Positions 24,435-32,698 of a DNA stretch of 44,136 nt are shown one piece after another; the stretch's first letter is position 1; the number at the start of each line of letters is the position of its first letter. The notes beneath the pieces were generated by a model that ran no database searches, was not told the DNA's origin, and saw only the letters and a program-made list of their open reading frames with translations. This DNA is from Streptomyces sporangiiformans (GTDB lineage Bacteria > Actinomycetota > Actinomycetes > Streptomycetales > Streptomycetaceae), in NCBI RefSeq assembly GCF_005768555.2, contig NZ_VCHX02000339.1, positions 1 to 44,136 on the forward strand, in the 5' to 3' direction. The translations under genes were made by a program, and so were the position numbers.

Positions 24435-25079
24435 ATGGCGGGCATGCACAAGGCGGCGATGTGGAGGGTCATCGACGAGGAGCGGGCCGACCTGGCCGAC
24501 CTCTTGGTCTCGCTGACCCCTGAGCAGTGGGCGTGCCCGTCGCTGTGCGAGGGGTGGACCGTGCGGCATGTGGCCGCACATCTGAGCCTCGCTCCGCGGG
24601 CCCGACTTGCGCCAGTGCTGTGGGACGTCGTCCAGGCCCGCGGCAACTTCGACCGCTTCGTCGACAACGTCACTCGCCGGGAAGCGGTCCGCCCCCCGGC
24701 CGACCTCGTCACCGAACTGAGGGCGGCATCGGGCTCCCGGCGCCTGGCGCCGGGCCAGAAGCTCGCCGACGCCATGATGGACGTCCTGGTCCACGGCCAG
24801 GACATCGCCGTACCGCTCGGCATCGATCGCCCCATGCCGTTGGAGGCAGCCCGCCACTCCACCGAGCACGTCTGGCGGATGGGCTTCCCCTTCCATGCCC
24901 GCAAGCGGCTGCGGGGCTTGCGCCTTGTGGCCACCGACACGGACTGGTCCGCCGGGGAGGGCGGCGACGCCGTGGTCGAGGGACCGATCGCTGCCCTTCT
25001 GCTCCTCGTCGCCGGCCGTCACGCAGCGGCCCTGGCCCGGCTGAGCGGGCCTGGAGTGGCTGTACTGGCGAAGCACTAG
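24435..25079 (+). CDS. DinB-like protein of the maleylpyruvate isomerase / TIGR03083 family
   Basis: 214 residues. The N-terminal four-helix bundle contains ADLLVSLTPEQWACPSLCEGWTVRHVAAHLS, the signature of the actinobacterial TIGR03083 / mycothiol-dependent maleylpyruvate isomerase N-domain; His in VRHVAAHL and in VLVHGQDIAVPL are the likely metal ligands. Such proteins are often mycothiol S-transferases. The start is not certain: ATG 24435 is preceded by GGGGGCGG, while another ATG lies three codons later. Probably controlled by the divergent MarR protein. Confidence 0.8.
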   Translation: MAGMHKAAMWRVIDEERADLADLLVSLTPEQWACPSLCEGWTVRHVAAHLSLAPRARLAPVLWDVVQARGNFDRFVDNVTRREAVRPPADLVTELRAASGSRRLAPGQKLADAMMDVLVHGQDIAVPLGIDRPMPLEAARHSTEHVWRMGFPFHARKRLRGLRLVATDTDWSAGEGGDAVVEGPIAALLLLVAGRHAAALARLSGPGVAVLAKH

Positions 25080-25082
25080 AGG

Positions 25083-25275
25083 GCGAGTGCCGGGATCAGG
25101 GCGGGGCCGGCGGCCGAGCGAGCGCCGACCGCGCCGGTCTTTCTTCTTGTGGTCGGCGGCCTTGTCGACCTTCTCCGGAATCACGGCTTTGATCTGGCGT
25201 TTACGCAGGTAGGCGCGGTCGGCGCGGGACGAGTACGCCTTGTCGTCGGCGACCGCGTCGGGTCGGGTATGTACT
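25083..25275 (-). pseudogene. IS5-type transposase remnant
   Basis: Read on the minus strand, 25270 to about 25130 encodes ADDKAYSSRADRAYLRKR followed by QIKAVIPEKVDKAADHKK. This is the well-known core around the second catalytic Asp of IS5-family DDE transposases (usual form ADKAYSSRxxRAYLRRRGIKATIPEK). There is no start, no upstream catalytic domain, and the frame degenerates at both sides, so it is a fragment of about 60 codons. No terminal inverted repeats were found. The rest of the 329-base gap before the next gene holds nothing recognisable. Confidence 0.8.
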
Positions 25276-25408
25276 CGTGCTCGGCCCCGTCCCCGAGTGA
25301 CTCCTCGCGCACCGCACCAGGCGTAGCGCAGCCCCGTTGGCGCAGCCCCTTCTCACCGAACACTGGAACCGTCTGGACAAAAAAAGTTTTCGGTGGAAGG
25401 GTGGAGTC

Positions 25409-26059
25409 ATGTTGGACGTCACCGTGATCGAGGACCCGGCCGCAGCCGCCGCCTCCCTGGACCCCATGAGGGCCCAGCTGCTCGCCGAGCTGGCAGCCGG
25501 CCCGGCGTCGGCCACCATGCTGGCCGGCAAGGTCGGGCTGCCACGTCAGAAGGTGAACTACCACCTCAAGGCACTGGAGCGGCACGGCCTGGTCGAGCTC
25601 GCGGGCGAGCGCCGCAAGGGCAACGTCACCGAGCGGCTGATGCGCGCGACCGCCGCGTCGTATGTCATCTCGCCGCTAGCCCTCGCCTCCGTGCAGCCCG
25701 ACCCGGACCGCTTCCGGGACCAGCTCTCGGCGCGCTGGCTGCTGGCGCTCGGTGCCCGGCTGGTCCGGGACGTCGGTTCGCTCATCACGGGTGCGGCCAA
25801 GGCCCGCAAGCGGCTGGCGACGTACGCGCTCGACGGCGAGGTGCGCTTCGCCTCGGCCGCGGACCGGGCCGCGTTCATCGAGGAACTGACGGCGGGCGTG
25901 AGCGCGCTCATCCGCAAGTACGACGCGCCCCACGCCGAGGGCGGCCGCAGCCACCGGATCGTCGTCGCCGTCCACCCCACGGTCAAACCCCAGGCCGACG
26001 AGCCCCAGGTCGACCATCCCCAGGTCACGGAGCCCGAGGCCCCCGAACTCCCCCAATGA
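25409..26059 (+). CDS. ArsR-like helix-turn-helix regulator
   Basis: 216 residues. The winged helix is MRAQLLAELAAGPASATMLAGKVG, then PRQKVNYHLKALERHGLVELAGERRKGN, like ArsR/SmtB proteins with no visible metal-binding Cys. The C-terminal region is helical and ends in a proline- and glutamate-rich tail with three near repeats of (D/P)EPQV/HPQV. The ATG follows GGTGGAG closely. It is 29 bases upstream of an SRPBCC gene; HTH plus SRPBCC pairs are common in Actinobacteria, where the ligand-binding protein and regulator are co-expressed. An AT-rich stretch (ACAAAAAAAGTTTT) just upstream is unusual for the window. Confidence 0.85.
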   Translation: MLDVTVIEDPAAAAASLDPMRAQLLAELAAGPASATMLAGKVGLPRQKVNYHLKALERHGLVELAGERRKGNVTERLMRATAASYVISPLALASVQPDPDRFRDQLSARWLLALGARLVRDVGSLITGAAKARKRLATYALDGEVRFASAADRAAFIEELTAGVSALIRKYDAPHAEGGRSHRIVVAVHPTVKPQADEPQVDHPQVTEPEAPELPQ

Positions 26060-26088
26060 CAAGCTGCCTTGACGCACAGGAGCCCATC

Positions 26089-26826
26089 ATGTCCAAGGAA
26101 TTCGAGATCACCAGCGAGTTCGAGGTCGACGCCACGCCCGAGCAGGTGTGGGATGCCGTCACCAGCGGCACAGGCGGCTGGCTGTGGCCGATGGAGGCCC
26201 CCGAGCCGCGCGAGGGCGGCAAGGGCCCCTTCGGGTCCACCGTGACCGCCTGGGACCCGCCGCACCGGTTCACCAACCGCGTCGAGGACGTCGAGGGCAT
26301 CTCCGAGCAGACCCTCAACCAGCTCGACTACACCATCGAGCCGCGCGACGAGGGCCGCCGCGCCTGGGTGCGGTACGTGCACAGCGGCATCTTCGTTGAC
26401 GACTGGGACAACCAGTACGACGGTGCGAGCAAGCACACCGACTTCTACCTGCACACCCTGCGCCAGTACCTGACGCACTTCGACGGCCGACCGGTCGCCT
26501 TCGCCACGTTCGACGGGCCCGAGGCGTCCAAGGCGTCGGATGCGTTCGCCGCCGTCGGCCGGGCGCTCGGCCTCGCGGACGACACCAGCGAGGGTGCGCG
26601 TGTCCAGGCACAGGGCCCCGATGGACAGCCCCTCGACGCCTCGGTCGACTACCGCAACCCGTACTTCATCGGACTGCGCACCGACACCGCGCTCATCCGC
26701 TTCTTCGGCCGCAACCACTGGGGCTACATGGTCGGCGTCAGCATCCACGACTTCGCCCCGGACGCCGACGCCGAGCGCAACGAACTCGCCTGGCAGGGCT
26801 GGCTGAACGGGGTGTTCGGCGGCTGA
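26089..26826 (+). CDS. SRPBCC (START-like/AHSA1) domain protein
   Basis: 245 residues. The helix-grip fold is opened by FEITSEFEVDATPEQVWDAVTSGTGGWLWPME, the usual first strand and helix of activator-of-Hsp90-like (AHSA1/SRPBCC) proteins, followed by WDPPHRFTNRVED. A second half (residues about 130-245) repeats a similar size, so two lobes may be present. These proteins bind hydrophobic small ligands; the ligand is unknown. AGGAG lies seven bases before the ATG. Followed by a terminator. Confidence 0.82.
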   Translation: MSKEFEITSEFEVDATPEQVWDAVTSGTGGWLWPMEAPEPREGGKGPFGSTVTAWDPPHRFTNRVEDVEGISEQTLNQLDYTIEPRDEGRRAWVRYVHSGIFVDDWDNQYDGASKHTDFYLHTLRQYLTHFDGRPVAFATFDGPEASKASDAFAAVGRALGLADDTSEGARVQAQGPDGQPLDASVDYRNPYFIGLRTDTALIRFFGRNHWGYMVGVSIHDFAPDADAERNELAWQGWLNGVFGG

Positions 26827-26863
26827 GCCCGCGCCCGCGCATTCGAAAGCGAGCGAGCAGGGA

Positions 26864-26900
26864 ACGAGCCCGGCCCCCCGGACGACGGGGCCGGGCTCGT
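26864..26900. terminator. Terminator hairpin between convergent genes
   Basis: A 14-bp perfect stem ACGAGCCCGGCCCC and its complement with a 9-base loop, between the SRPBCC gene and the convergent nuclease gene; it probably serves both. Confidence 0.8.
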
Positions 26901-26930
26901 CCGCGCGCAGGAACTACGGCACTTACGGCA

Positions 26931-28763
26931 CTACGGCTCGAAGCGCAGCACCTGCGGGTCGTGGTCGCTGATCTGGTCGGCGAACTCGGCGTTGATGTGG
27001 ACGCTGTCGTAGCTGAAGTCGCAGTCCCTGCGGATCGACGGGCTGATCAGGATCTGGTCGAGGACCTGGCTGTTGCCCTGGAAGTCGTAGCTGTAACGCT
27101 CGCTCTTCGGCAGGGACTTGACGGCCGACCAGAGAGCGCCGTCACTCTCCAGAAGCTTCGTCGTCTCGGAGAACTCGAAGTCGTTCATGTCGCCGAGCGT
27201 GACGACGTCCGCGCTCTTCTGCGCCGCGAGGATGTCCTTGACGAAGGCGTTCACCGCGGTCGCCTGGAGGTGGCGCTGGGTCTCCGAGGAGCGGACCGGC
27301 GGCTGGTACTGGGAGTGCAGCGCCTGATCGCCGCCCTTCGACGAGAAGTGGTTCGCGATGACGAACACGGTCTTGCCGCGGAAGACGAACTCGCCCGCCA
27401 GCGGCTTGCGGCTGTTCTTCCACGCCTCGCCCGCCGGGTCGATACGCCCCGGGGACAGGGTCAGGCGTGCCTTGCCGTTCGCCTTCGTGACGCCCACGGC
27501 GGTCGTCGCGTCGCCGCCCGCCCGGTCGGTGAAGGAGACGCGCGCCGGGTTGAAGAGGAAGACCTGCCGGATGTTGCCGCCCGGCTCGCCGCCGTCCGCG
27601 AGGTCGACCGGGTCGATGGACCGCCAGTCGTACGCCGGGCCGCCCGCCGCCGCGATCGCGTCGACCAGCTTCCGCATGGTCTGGTCGGCGGCGACCGTGC
27701 CGTCGTTCTTCGCGCCGTTGTTGTCCTGGATCTCCTCCAGGGACACGATGTCGGGCGATCGCAGGTTGTTCACGATCGCGGCCGCGTGGTCGGCGAAGGA
27801 GTCGTCCGTCGGGTCGAGGTTCTCGACGTTGTACGTCGCCACCGCCAGCTCGTCGCGCGCCTGCTTGCGGGTCGTCTCGCGCTTCAGGCCGCCGTCGGCG
27901 ACCGTGCCCAGTGTGCGGGCGGTCAGCGTGTAGCCGCCGAACTGCGTGTAGTCGAGCGGGCCCTCGGTGGTGCCCTTGAGGGTGTCGCCGACGTTCGCCG
28001 TCGGGAACGGCTGCGTGGCGGTCGGGACCAGCGACTGGATCTGCAGCCGGCCGGTGTTCTGCGAGCTGTACGAGCCGTAGACGGTGCCGCCGCGGCGGTT
28101 CGGGTTCTCGTACGGCTTCACCGTCACCCACAGCTCGGAGAACGGGTCGGTCGCGGTGACCACGCGGGACGAACCGATCTTGACGTTCATGCCCTCGAGG
28201 GACTCGTAGAAGTCGAGGGCGTACTTCTTCGGCTGCAGGGCGAGCCCATTGACGGAACCCTTCGCCGCCGAGTCGCCCGCGGGCGTGTACGCGTCCGGTA
28301 CGGAACGGCTGTTGATGACCGTGGCCGCCGGCAGCGCGTTGCCGCTCGACACCACCGTCACCGTCGGCTTGGTGATCTGCGTGACCGACTGGTTGCCCGA
28401 GGAGGCGCCGCCCGGCACGAACTCCGTGACCGTGCCGGAGACCTTCACCGAGTCCCCGACGGCCACAGTCGGCGTGGAGCCGGTGAAGACGAAGATGCCC
28501 TCACTGGTGGCCGGGCTGTCGTCCGCGGCCGGGTCCTGGAGCCAGAAGCCCCGGGACGAACCGTAGGTTCGTACACCCGTCACGATGCCGGTCACGTCCG
28601 TGACCTGCTGGCCCGCGAGCGGGGATATCCGGGTACCGCCCTGGATGTCGTGGACGGCGACGGCGTCCGCCTGGGCGGGTGAGGTGAACACCACGGCGGA
28701 GACCGTGGAACAGATGGCGGCGACGGTGAGCGCGGCTGTGCGCGCGGAAGACTTGCTCGGCAA
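26931..28763 (-). CDS. Secreted ExeM/NucH-type endonuclease
   Basis: About 610 residues with a Sec signal peptide (SKSSARTAALTVAAICSTVSAVVFTSPAQA). The N-terminal half carries an OB-fold-like domain (DIQGGTRISPLAGQQVTDVTG, GFWLQDP). The C-terminal half is an endonuclease/exonuclease/phosphatase domain with AVATYNVENLD, VSLEEIQDNNG (metal-binding Glu), FVIANHFSSK, TLGDMNDFE (catalytic Asp-x-Asn) and ISDHDPQVL (catalytic His). It degrades extracellular DNA, a source of phosphate and nucleosides. Start choice: TTG at 28763 has GGAG eight bases upstream, while GTG at 28772 has GGAG only one base away; either is possible. ATG 28871 lies in the loop of a long hairpin and is unlikely. Confidence 0.88.
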   Translation of the reverse strand: MPSKSSARTAALTVAAICSTVSAVVFTSPAQADAVAVHDIQGGTRISPLAGQQVTDVTGIVTGVRTYGSSRGFWLQDPAADDSPATSEGIFVFTGSTPTVAVGDSVKVSGTVTEFVPGGASSGNQSVTQITKPTVTVVSSGNALPAATVINSRSVPDAYTPAGDSAAKGSVNGLALQPKKYALDFYESLEGMNVKIGSSRVVTATDPFSELWVTVKPYENPNRRGGTVYGSYSSQNTGRLQIQSLVPTATQPFPTANVGDTLKGTTEGPLDYTQFGGYTLTARTLGTVADGGLKRETTRKQARDELAVATYNVENLDPTDDSFADHAAAIVNNLRSPDIVSLEEIQDNNGAKNDGTVAADQTMRKLVDAIAAAGGPAYDWRSIDPVDLADGGEPGGNIRQVFLFNPARVSFTDRAGGDATTAVGVTKANGKARLTLSPGRIDPAGEAWKNSRKPLAGEFVFRGKTVFVIANHFSSKGGDQALHSQYQPPVRSSETQRHLQATAVNAFVKDILAAQKSADVVTLGDMNDFEFSETTKLLESDGALWSAVKSLPKSERYSYDFQGNSQVLDQILISPSIRRDCDFSYDSVHINAEFADQISDHDPQVLRFEP

Positions 28764-28840
28764 CGGGATCACTCCGGAACGTACGTGGGCGCCGGGACGA
28801 GGATGGAGCAGCAGAGACACACAACCGGTGCGGCGGTGGC

Positions 28841-28903
28841 GACGCGCGTAGAAACTGACCCGGGTAGCCATGGGGGAGCTACCCGGGAGTTTCTACGCGC
28901 GTC
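28841..28903 (-). other. Long near-perfect hairpin in the 5' leader of the nuclease gene
   Basis: Arms GACGCGCGTAGAAACT-GA-CCCGGGTAGC and its complement without the two extra bases pair over 26 bp, with a 9-base loop. It lies between two divergent genes, so it cannot be a normal terminator. The best promoter on the minus strand (TTGACA, 18 bp, GAGATT) would start transcripts within a few bases of this hairpin, placing it at the very 5' end of the nuclease mRNA. Confidence 0.75.
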
Positions 28904-28933
28904 AATCTCGTGTGTGGCCAGGGCAGTTGTCAA
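28904..28933 (-). promoter_or_regulatory. Predicted promoter of the nuclease gene
   Basis: On the minus strand TTGACA (28933-28928), an 18-base gap and GAGATT (28909-28904) resemble a vegetative Streptomyces promoter. Just upstream, GTTCATGAACC and TGTCAGAAGCC (28971-28950) are 11-bp direct repeats with 7 of 11 matches, a weak resemblance to a PHO box. Confidence 0.5.
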
Positions 28934-29083
28934 GGTTTCCCGGATTACTGGCTTCTGACAGGTTCATGAACTGGGCGGCATGGGTGGAAATCCGTCTAGG
29001 CTGAAGCTGCATTTCCGGGGCGGCCGGTACGCGATGTCCGGGACGTCCCGTGGACCCGTGTACGTCCCGAGGAGAACCAGCCG

Positions 29084-30511
29084 ATGTCAGACAGCTCCCC
29101 CCTCCCGCCGGTGCGGCTGCGCTCCGAAGCGGAGCTCGCGCGAGACGCGCTCGCCGCGCCTCTGCTCGCGCGTGCCGTGCGACTCGCCCGCTGGGCCGGC
29201 CCGGACACCCGGGTCGGAGCCGGTGGCGAACTCGTCGAGGAGCAGCTGCCGGGCGCGGCTCGGGAACTCGGCCTCGAAGGTGAGGACGCCGCCGCCTTCG
29301 CGAGTGAGGCGTGGCGGGTGGCCGTCGACACCGGTCTCGTCGACGTGGTGGACGAGGAGGAGGGCACGGTCGCGCCGGGCGCGGACCTGGAGCTCGTCAC
29401 CTCCGGGGCGCCACGGGACGTACTGGGCCTGTGGCTCGGCGCGCTGGAGACGGCGCTCGCCGACGCGAGCGTGCCCGATCTCGACGATCTCGTGGAAGCC
29501 ATGGACGGCGGCGGCGAGATCGACCTCTCCGAGCTCGACTGGGACCCGGAGGCGGAGGCCGAGTTCCTCGACGGCGTGCTCGGCAACCTCTATCTGCTGA
29601 CCGTCAACGAGGACGGCCCCGGCGAGGAGCCGGTGCCGCTGCCCGCGCTCGCCGCGTCGATGATCGTGCCGGACGACATGGGAGAGCCCACCAACGACGT
29701 CCTGGAGCAGGTGTCGGACGCGATGATGCGCCTCGACGACCAGTTCCGGCTCCTGGAGCCCGTCGGGCTCGTCGACTTCCAGCCCGTCGACGAGGCGCTG
29801 ATGGCCGACGCCGAGGAGGAACCCGCGTCGCCGGTCGACGACACGGACGTCTCGCGGTACGGGATGGTGCGGCTCACCCCGCTCGGGCTGTACGGCGTCC
29901 GGGCCCGCCTGCTGGAGGCGGGGCTCGTGGCGCCGGCGGTGGGGGACCTGGCGGACAAGGGTGCGGACGTACTGCTCGACGGCACGTCCACGTTTCCGCC
30001 CGCGGCCGCTCAGGCCGAGACCGAGCAGTGGCTCGCCCGGCGCGAACCCCTCGAAGCCGCACGGGAGTTGCTCGCCGCGGCCCGTGGCCTGGACGCGGGC
30101 GCCCCGCTGCGGCGGCTGCGCTGCCAGCAGGCCCTGTCGCTGGTCGGCACGGAAGCCTCGCCGGCGTTGCGCGAGGTGCTCGACGACGCCGAGCTGGGCG
30201 GACTCGCACGGGTGTGGCTCACGGAGCGGGGCGCCCCGGACGTGCCCGCGCCGTCCGAGGACATGGTCTTCTGGCTGACCGTCGACACGATCGCCGCCCA
30301 GCTGGCGGCGGAGGGCAACTCGGAGGAACTCCGCGCCCTCGTCGAGGGGCTGGCGGCGCAGCACAGCAGCTTCTTCACCGCCGCCTGGCGCGTCGACCAC
30401 CCGGCCACCCCGGACGTCCTCGAGGCCATGGGGCGGCTCCACCCGGACAAGAAGGTCGCCAAGCAGGCCCGCAAGGCGGCGTTCAAGGCCCGGTCGCAAC
30501 AAGGGGGTTGA
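29084..30511 (+). CDS. Conserved hypothetical protein, acidic and helical
   Basis: 475 residues, very rich in Ala, Leu, Glu and Asp, without signal peptide or membrane segments. Long helices dominate (LEAARELLAAARGLDAGAPLRRL, EELRALVEGLAAQHSSFF), with a basic C-terminus (KKVAKQARKAAFKARSQQ). I do not recognise a domain; the helical repeats could form a solenoid. The start follows CGAGGAGAACCAGCCG, giving a good ribosome binding site. It stands alone between the divergent nuclease gene and a convergent small gene. Confidence 0.8.
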   Translation: MSDSSPLPPVRLRSEAELARDALAAPLLARAVRLARWAGPDTRVGAGGELVEEQLPGAARELGLEGEDAAAFASEAWRVAVDTGLVDVVDEEEGTVAPGADLELVTSGAPRDVLGLWLGALETALADASVPDLDDLVEAMDGGGEIDLSELDWDPEAEAEFLDGVLGNLYLLTVNEDGPGEEPVPLPALAASMIVPDDMGEPTNDVLEQVSDAMMRLDDQFRLLEPVGLVDFQPVDEALMADAEEEPASPVDDTDVSRYGMVRLTPLGLYGVRARLLEAGLVAPAVGDLADKGADVLLDGTSTFPPAAAQAETEQWLARREPLEAARELLAAARGLDAGAPLRRLRCQQALSLVGTEASPALREVLDDAELGGLARVWLTERGAPDVPAPSEDMVFWLTVDTIAAQLAAEGNSEELRALVEGLAAQHSSFFTAAWRVDHPATPDVLEAMGRLHPDKKVAKQARKAAFKARSQQGG

Positions 30512-30616
30512 GTCACCGTCCGGCTCCGGAGCCAGGGCGCCCGGCGCCGGTGCCGGCCCGTCCGGTGCCGGAGCCGGAGTCGGACCTCGTTCGGCCGGTG
30601 CCGGAGTCAAGGATGT

Positions 30617-30640
30617 CCCCAGGGCCGGACAGGCCTGGGG
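30617..30640. terminator. Terminator hairpin between convergent genes
   Basis: CCCCAGG and CCTGGGG pair, extended by CC/GG with one bulge, around a short loop. Upstream (30512-30610) is GC-rich sequence with several copies of CCGGTGCCGGAG and no gene. Confidence 0.5.
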
Positions 30641-30641
30641 C

Positions 30642-30905
30642 CTAGCCCTCGTCCTGCTCCTCGGTGCCGTCCTGCCCGTCCTGCCCGTCGTCCCCGCCCA
30701 TCCCGAGGACGCGGACCGGCACACCCTCGAGGTCGTCCGGGATCACGTCCTCGGGACGGAGGCGGTCACGGGGGACCTTGTGGGTGACGAAGACGACGAT
30801 CACGTCCTCACCCGAGCTCTCGTCCTCTCCGATTCCGACTCCGGTCACGTTGGCCATGGCCATCAGCCGGTCTTCATGGAGGCGGCGCGCCTGACGTGCG
30901 TCCAC
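30642..30905 (-). CDS. Small conserved hypothetical protein
   Basis: 87 residues starting at a GTG. The core LHEDRLMAMANVTGVGIGEDE, then EDVIVVFVTHKVPRDRLRPEDVIPDDLEGVPVRVLGMG, matches a widespread small family with a VTGVGIG motif, also seen at the N-terminus of some trypsin-like proteins; the function is unknown to me. The tail is highly acidic (DGQDGQDGTEEQDEG). Codon use and third-position GC fit a real gene. It faces the preceding gene across a hairpin. Confidence 0.72.
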   Translation of the reverse strand: MDARQARRLHEDRLMAMANVTGVGIGEDESSGEDVIVVFVTHKVPRDRLRPEDVIPDDLEGVPVRVLGMGGDDGQDGQDGTEEQDEG

Positions 30906-31097
30906 TGCGGCTCGCCTCCCAGGAGTAGTGCGGGTCGGTGGTGTCTATTTTACGAAGATTCTTCCAGCCGTCCGTCCGGACGCCAGGTTTGCTGGGCCGT
31001 ACGGGTGCGCCGTTGGCCCGGACGGGCGCGGATGCGAACGGATCCGGCGTGCCGATCCGAACGGGTTTACGGAAGGAGGCCCGGGACGTCGGCTCGT

Positions 31098-31115
31098 GTT
31101 CAGCGGGCGTTCAGG
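31098..31115 (+). promoter_or_regulatory. PHO-box-like direct repeats upstream of phoX
   Basis: GTTCAGC (31098-31104) and GTTCAGG (31109-31115) are direct repeats with the 11-bp period of Streptomyces PhoP boxes (consensus GTTCACC plus four bases). They lie about 90 bases before a PhoX-type phosphatase gene. The remaining sequence from 30906 shows no gene. Confidence 0.55.
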
Positions 31116-31204
31116 CATGAGCGCAACCGTGTCGCCCGAGGCTCACTCCGCCCACCGGTCACCCTCCACCGCCACGGTCCCACTCCACTGTCACAGGAGA
31201 CAGC

Positions 31205-32653
31205 ATGTCGCTCACCCGTAGGGACTTCGCCAGACGCTCAGCGATCACCGGCGCCGGTGTCGCACTGGTCGGCAGCGTCGGTGCCTTCGCCACCACGCCC
31301 GGTGCTCTCGCGTCCCAGGACACCGAGACCACGGGCGACGACCCGGACGTGCAGGGCGGCGGGGTCGGCTACGGCCCGCTCCTCCCCGACCCCCAGGGCA
31401 TCCTCGCGCTGCCCGCCGGCTTCTCGTACCGCGTCCTCACCTACAGCGGCAAAACCAAGCTGGAGTCCGGCGAGATCACCCCGTCCAACCACGACGGCAC
31501 GGCCGCCTTCGCGGGCCCGCGCGGCACGACCCTCCTCGTCAACAACCACGAGCTCAAGGGTCCGCGCGCCAAGTGGACGTACCCCGTGCCGCTCACCGAG
31601 GGCCTCGTGTACGACCCGGCCGCGTCCGGCGGCTGCACGGTCGTCGAGGTACGCCCCGACGGACACGTCGCCGAGTGGGTCGGCATCGCCGGCACCTCCA
31701 CCAACTGCGCGGGCGGCAGCACGCCTTGGGGCACCTGGCTCACCTGCGAGGAGAACTCCGACCGGGCCGGCGAGAACGGCATGACCAAGGACCACGGCTA
31801 CGTCTTCGAGGTCGACCCCGTCGACCAGCGCGCCAACCGCGACCCCAAGCCCCTGAAGTTCTTCGGCCGTTACGACCACGAGGCCGTCGTCATCGACCCC
31901 AAGCGCGGCCACGCCTACCTCACCGAGGACGACTCCGAGCCCAACGGCCTGTTCTTCCGCTGGACCCCGCCGAAGGGATTCCAGTACGGCCCCGGCAAGT
32001 TCCGTACCCTCGCCGACGACGCGGGTGTTCTCCAGGCTCCCACGTGCTACGACTCCGGCGGTCGTTACGTCGACGACCTGTCCCGCGCCACGAAGATCGG
32101 CACCGTGTACGGAGTCGACTGGACCGACGTACCGGACCGTGACGCCAAGACGGTCGCGGTGCGTGAGCAGTTCGCCGAGGGCGAGGTCACCCGCGCCCGC
32201 AAGCTCGAAGGCATGTGGTGGGGCGACGGCGGCGCGTACATCGTCTCCTCGTACGCCCGTGAGGAGAGCCCCGTCCAGCACGACGGCCAGGTCTGGTTCT
32301 ACGACCCGAGGCGCCGCACCCTGACCCTGAAGGTCCTCCTCGGCGTCAACCCCGACCCGTCCGTGGACGGCGCCTTCGACGGCCCCGACAACATCACCGT
32401 CTCCCCGTACGGCGGCATCGTCCTCGCCGAGGACGGCGAGGGCGTCTCCCACCTGTTCGGCGCCACTGACAGCGGCCGTACGTACCCGATCGCCCGCAAC
32501 GACCTGAACGTCGGCACCGAAGAGGAGCCGGAGTACAGCGAGTTCGCCGGTGTCACCTTCTCGCCCGACGGAAAGACCCTCTACGCCAACATCCAGACCC
32601 CGGGCATCCTGCTGGCCATTACGGGTCCGTGGAAGCGCCAGCGGCGCGCGTAA
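31205..32653 (+). CDS. phoX: Tat-exported PhoX-family alkaline phosphatase (DUF839)
   Basis: 482 residues. The N-terminus SLTRRDFARRSAITGAGVALVG is a twin-arginine (Tat) signal, expected because PhoX folds around its metals before export. The body has PhoX/DUF839 motifs: TLLVNNHELKG, GGSTPWGTWLTCEEN, FFGRYDHEAVVIDP, YLTEDDSEPNGLFFRW and the late FDGPDNITVSPYGGIVLAED, which together form the beta-propeller with Glu/Asp ligands for Fe and Ca. It releases phosphate from esters outside the cell. CAGGAGACAGC precedes the ATG. PHO-box-like repeats lie upstream. Confidence 0.93.
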   Translation: MSLTRRDFARRSAITGAGVALVGSVGAFATTPGALASQDTETTGDDPDVQGGGVGYGPLLPDPQGILALPAGFSYRVLTYSGKTKLESGEITPSNHDGTAAFAGPRGTTLLVNNHELKGPRAKWTYPVPLTEGLVYDPAASGGCTVVEVRPDGHVAEWVGIAGTSTNCAGGSTPWGTWLTCEENSDRAGENGMTKDHGYVFEVDPVDQRANRDPKPLKFFGRYDHEAVVIDPKRGHAYLTEDDSEPNGLFFRWTPPKGFQYGPGKFRTLADDAGVLQAPTCYDSGGRYVDDLSRATKIGTVYGVDWTDVPDRDAKTVAVREQFAEGEVTRARKLEGMWWGDGGAYIVSSYAREESPVQHDGQVWFYDPRRRTLTLKVLLGVNPDPSVDGAFDGPDNITVSPYGGIVLAEDGEGVSHLFGATDSGRTYPIARNDLNVGTEEEPEYSEFAGVTFSPDGKTLYANIQTPGILLAITGPWKRQRRA

Positions 32654-32686
32654 TTAATTCAGTCGCTCACCCCGCGGTACGCCTCC

Positions 32687-32692
32687 TAAAGT
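32687..32692 (+). promoter_or_regulatory. Candidate -10 for the Y-RNA array
   Basis: TAAAGT (TANNNT type) ends seven bases before the predicted 5' end of unit 1. No good -35 is visible 16-18 bp upstream. A second TANNNT hexamer, TATGGT at 32931-32936, stands directly before unit 3, which could therefore have its own promoter. Confidence 0.4.
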
Positions 32693-32698
32693 GATGCA

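Noticed and set aside
28764..28871. Nuclease start at ATG 28871.
   Set aside because: This ATG lies in the loop of the long hairpin, has no ribosome binding site and would put about 36 residues before the signal peptide.
28841..28903. The long hairpin as a transcription terminator.
   Set aside because: Both flanking genes are transcribed away from it, so there is no transcript end to place here.
30512..30616. A repeat-rich proline/alanine coding sequence between two convergent genes.
   Set aside because: Repeats of CCGGTGCCGGAG are short and irregular, and no frame has a start with a ribosome binding site.
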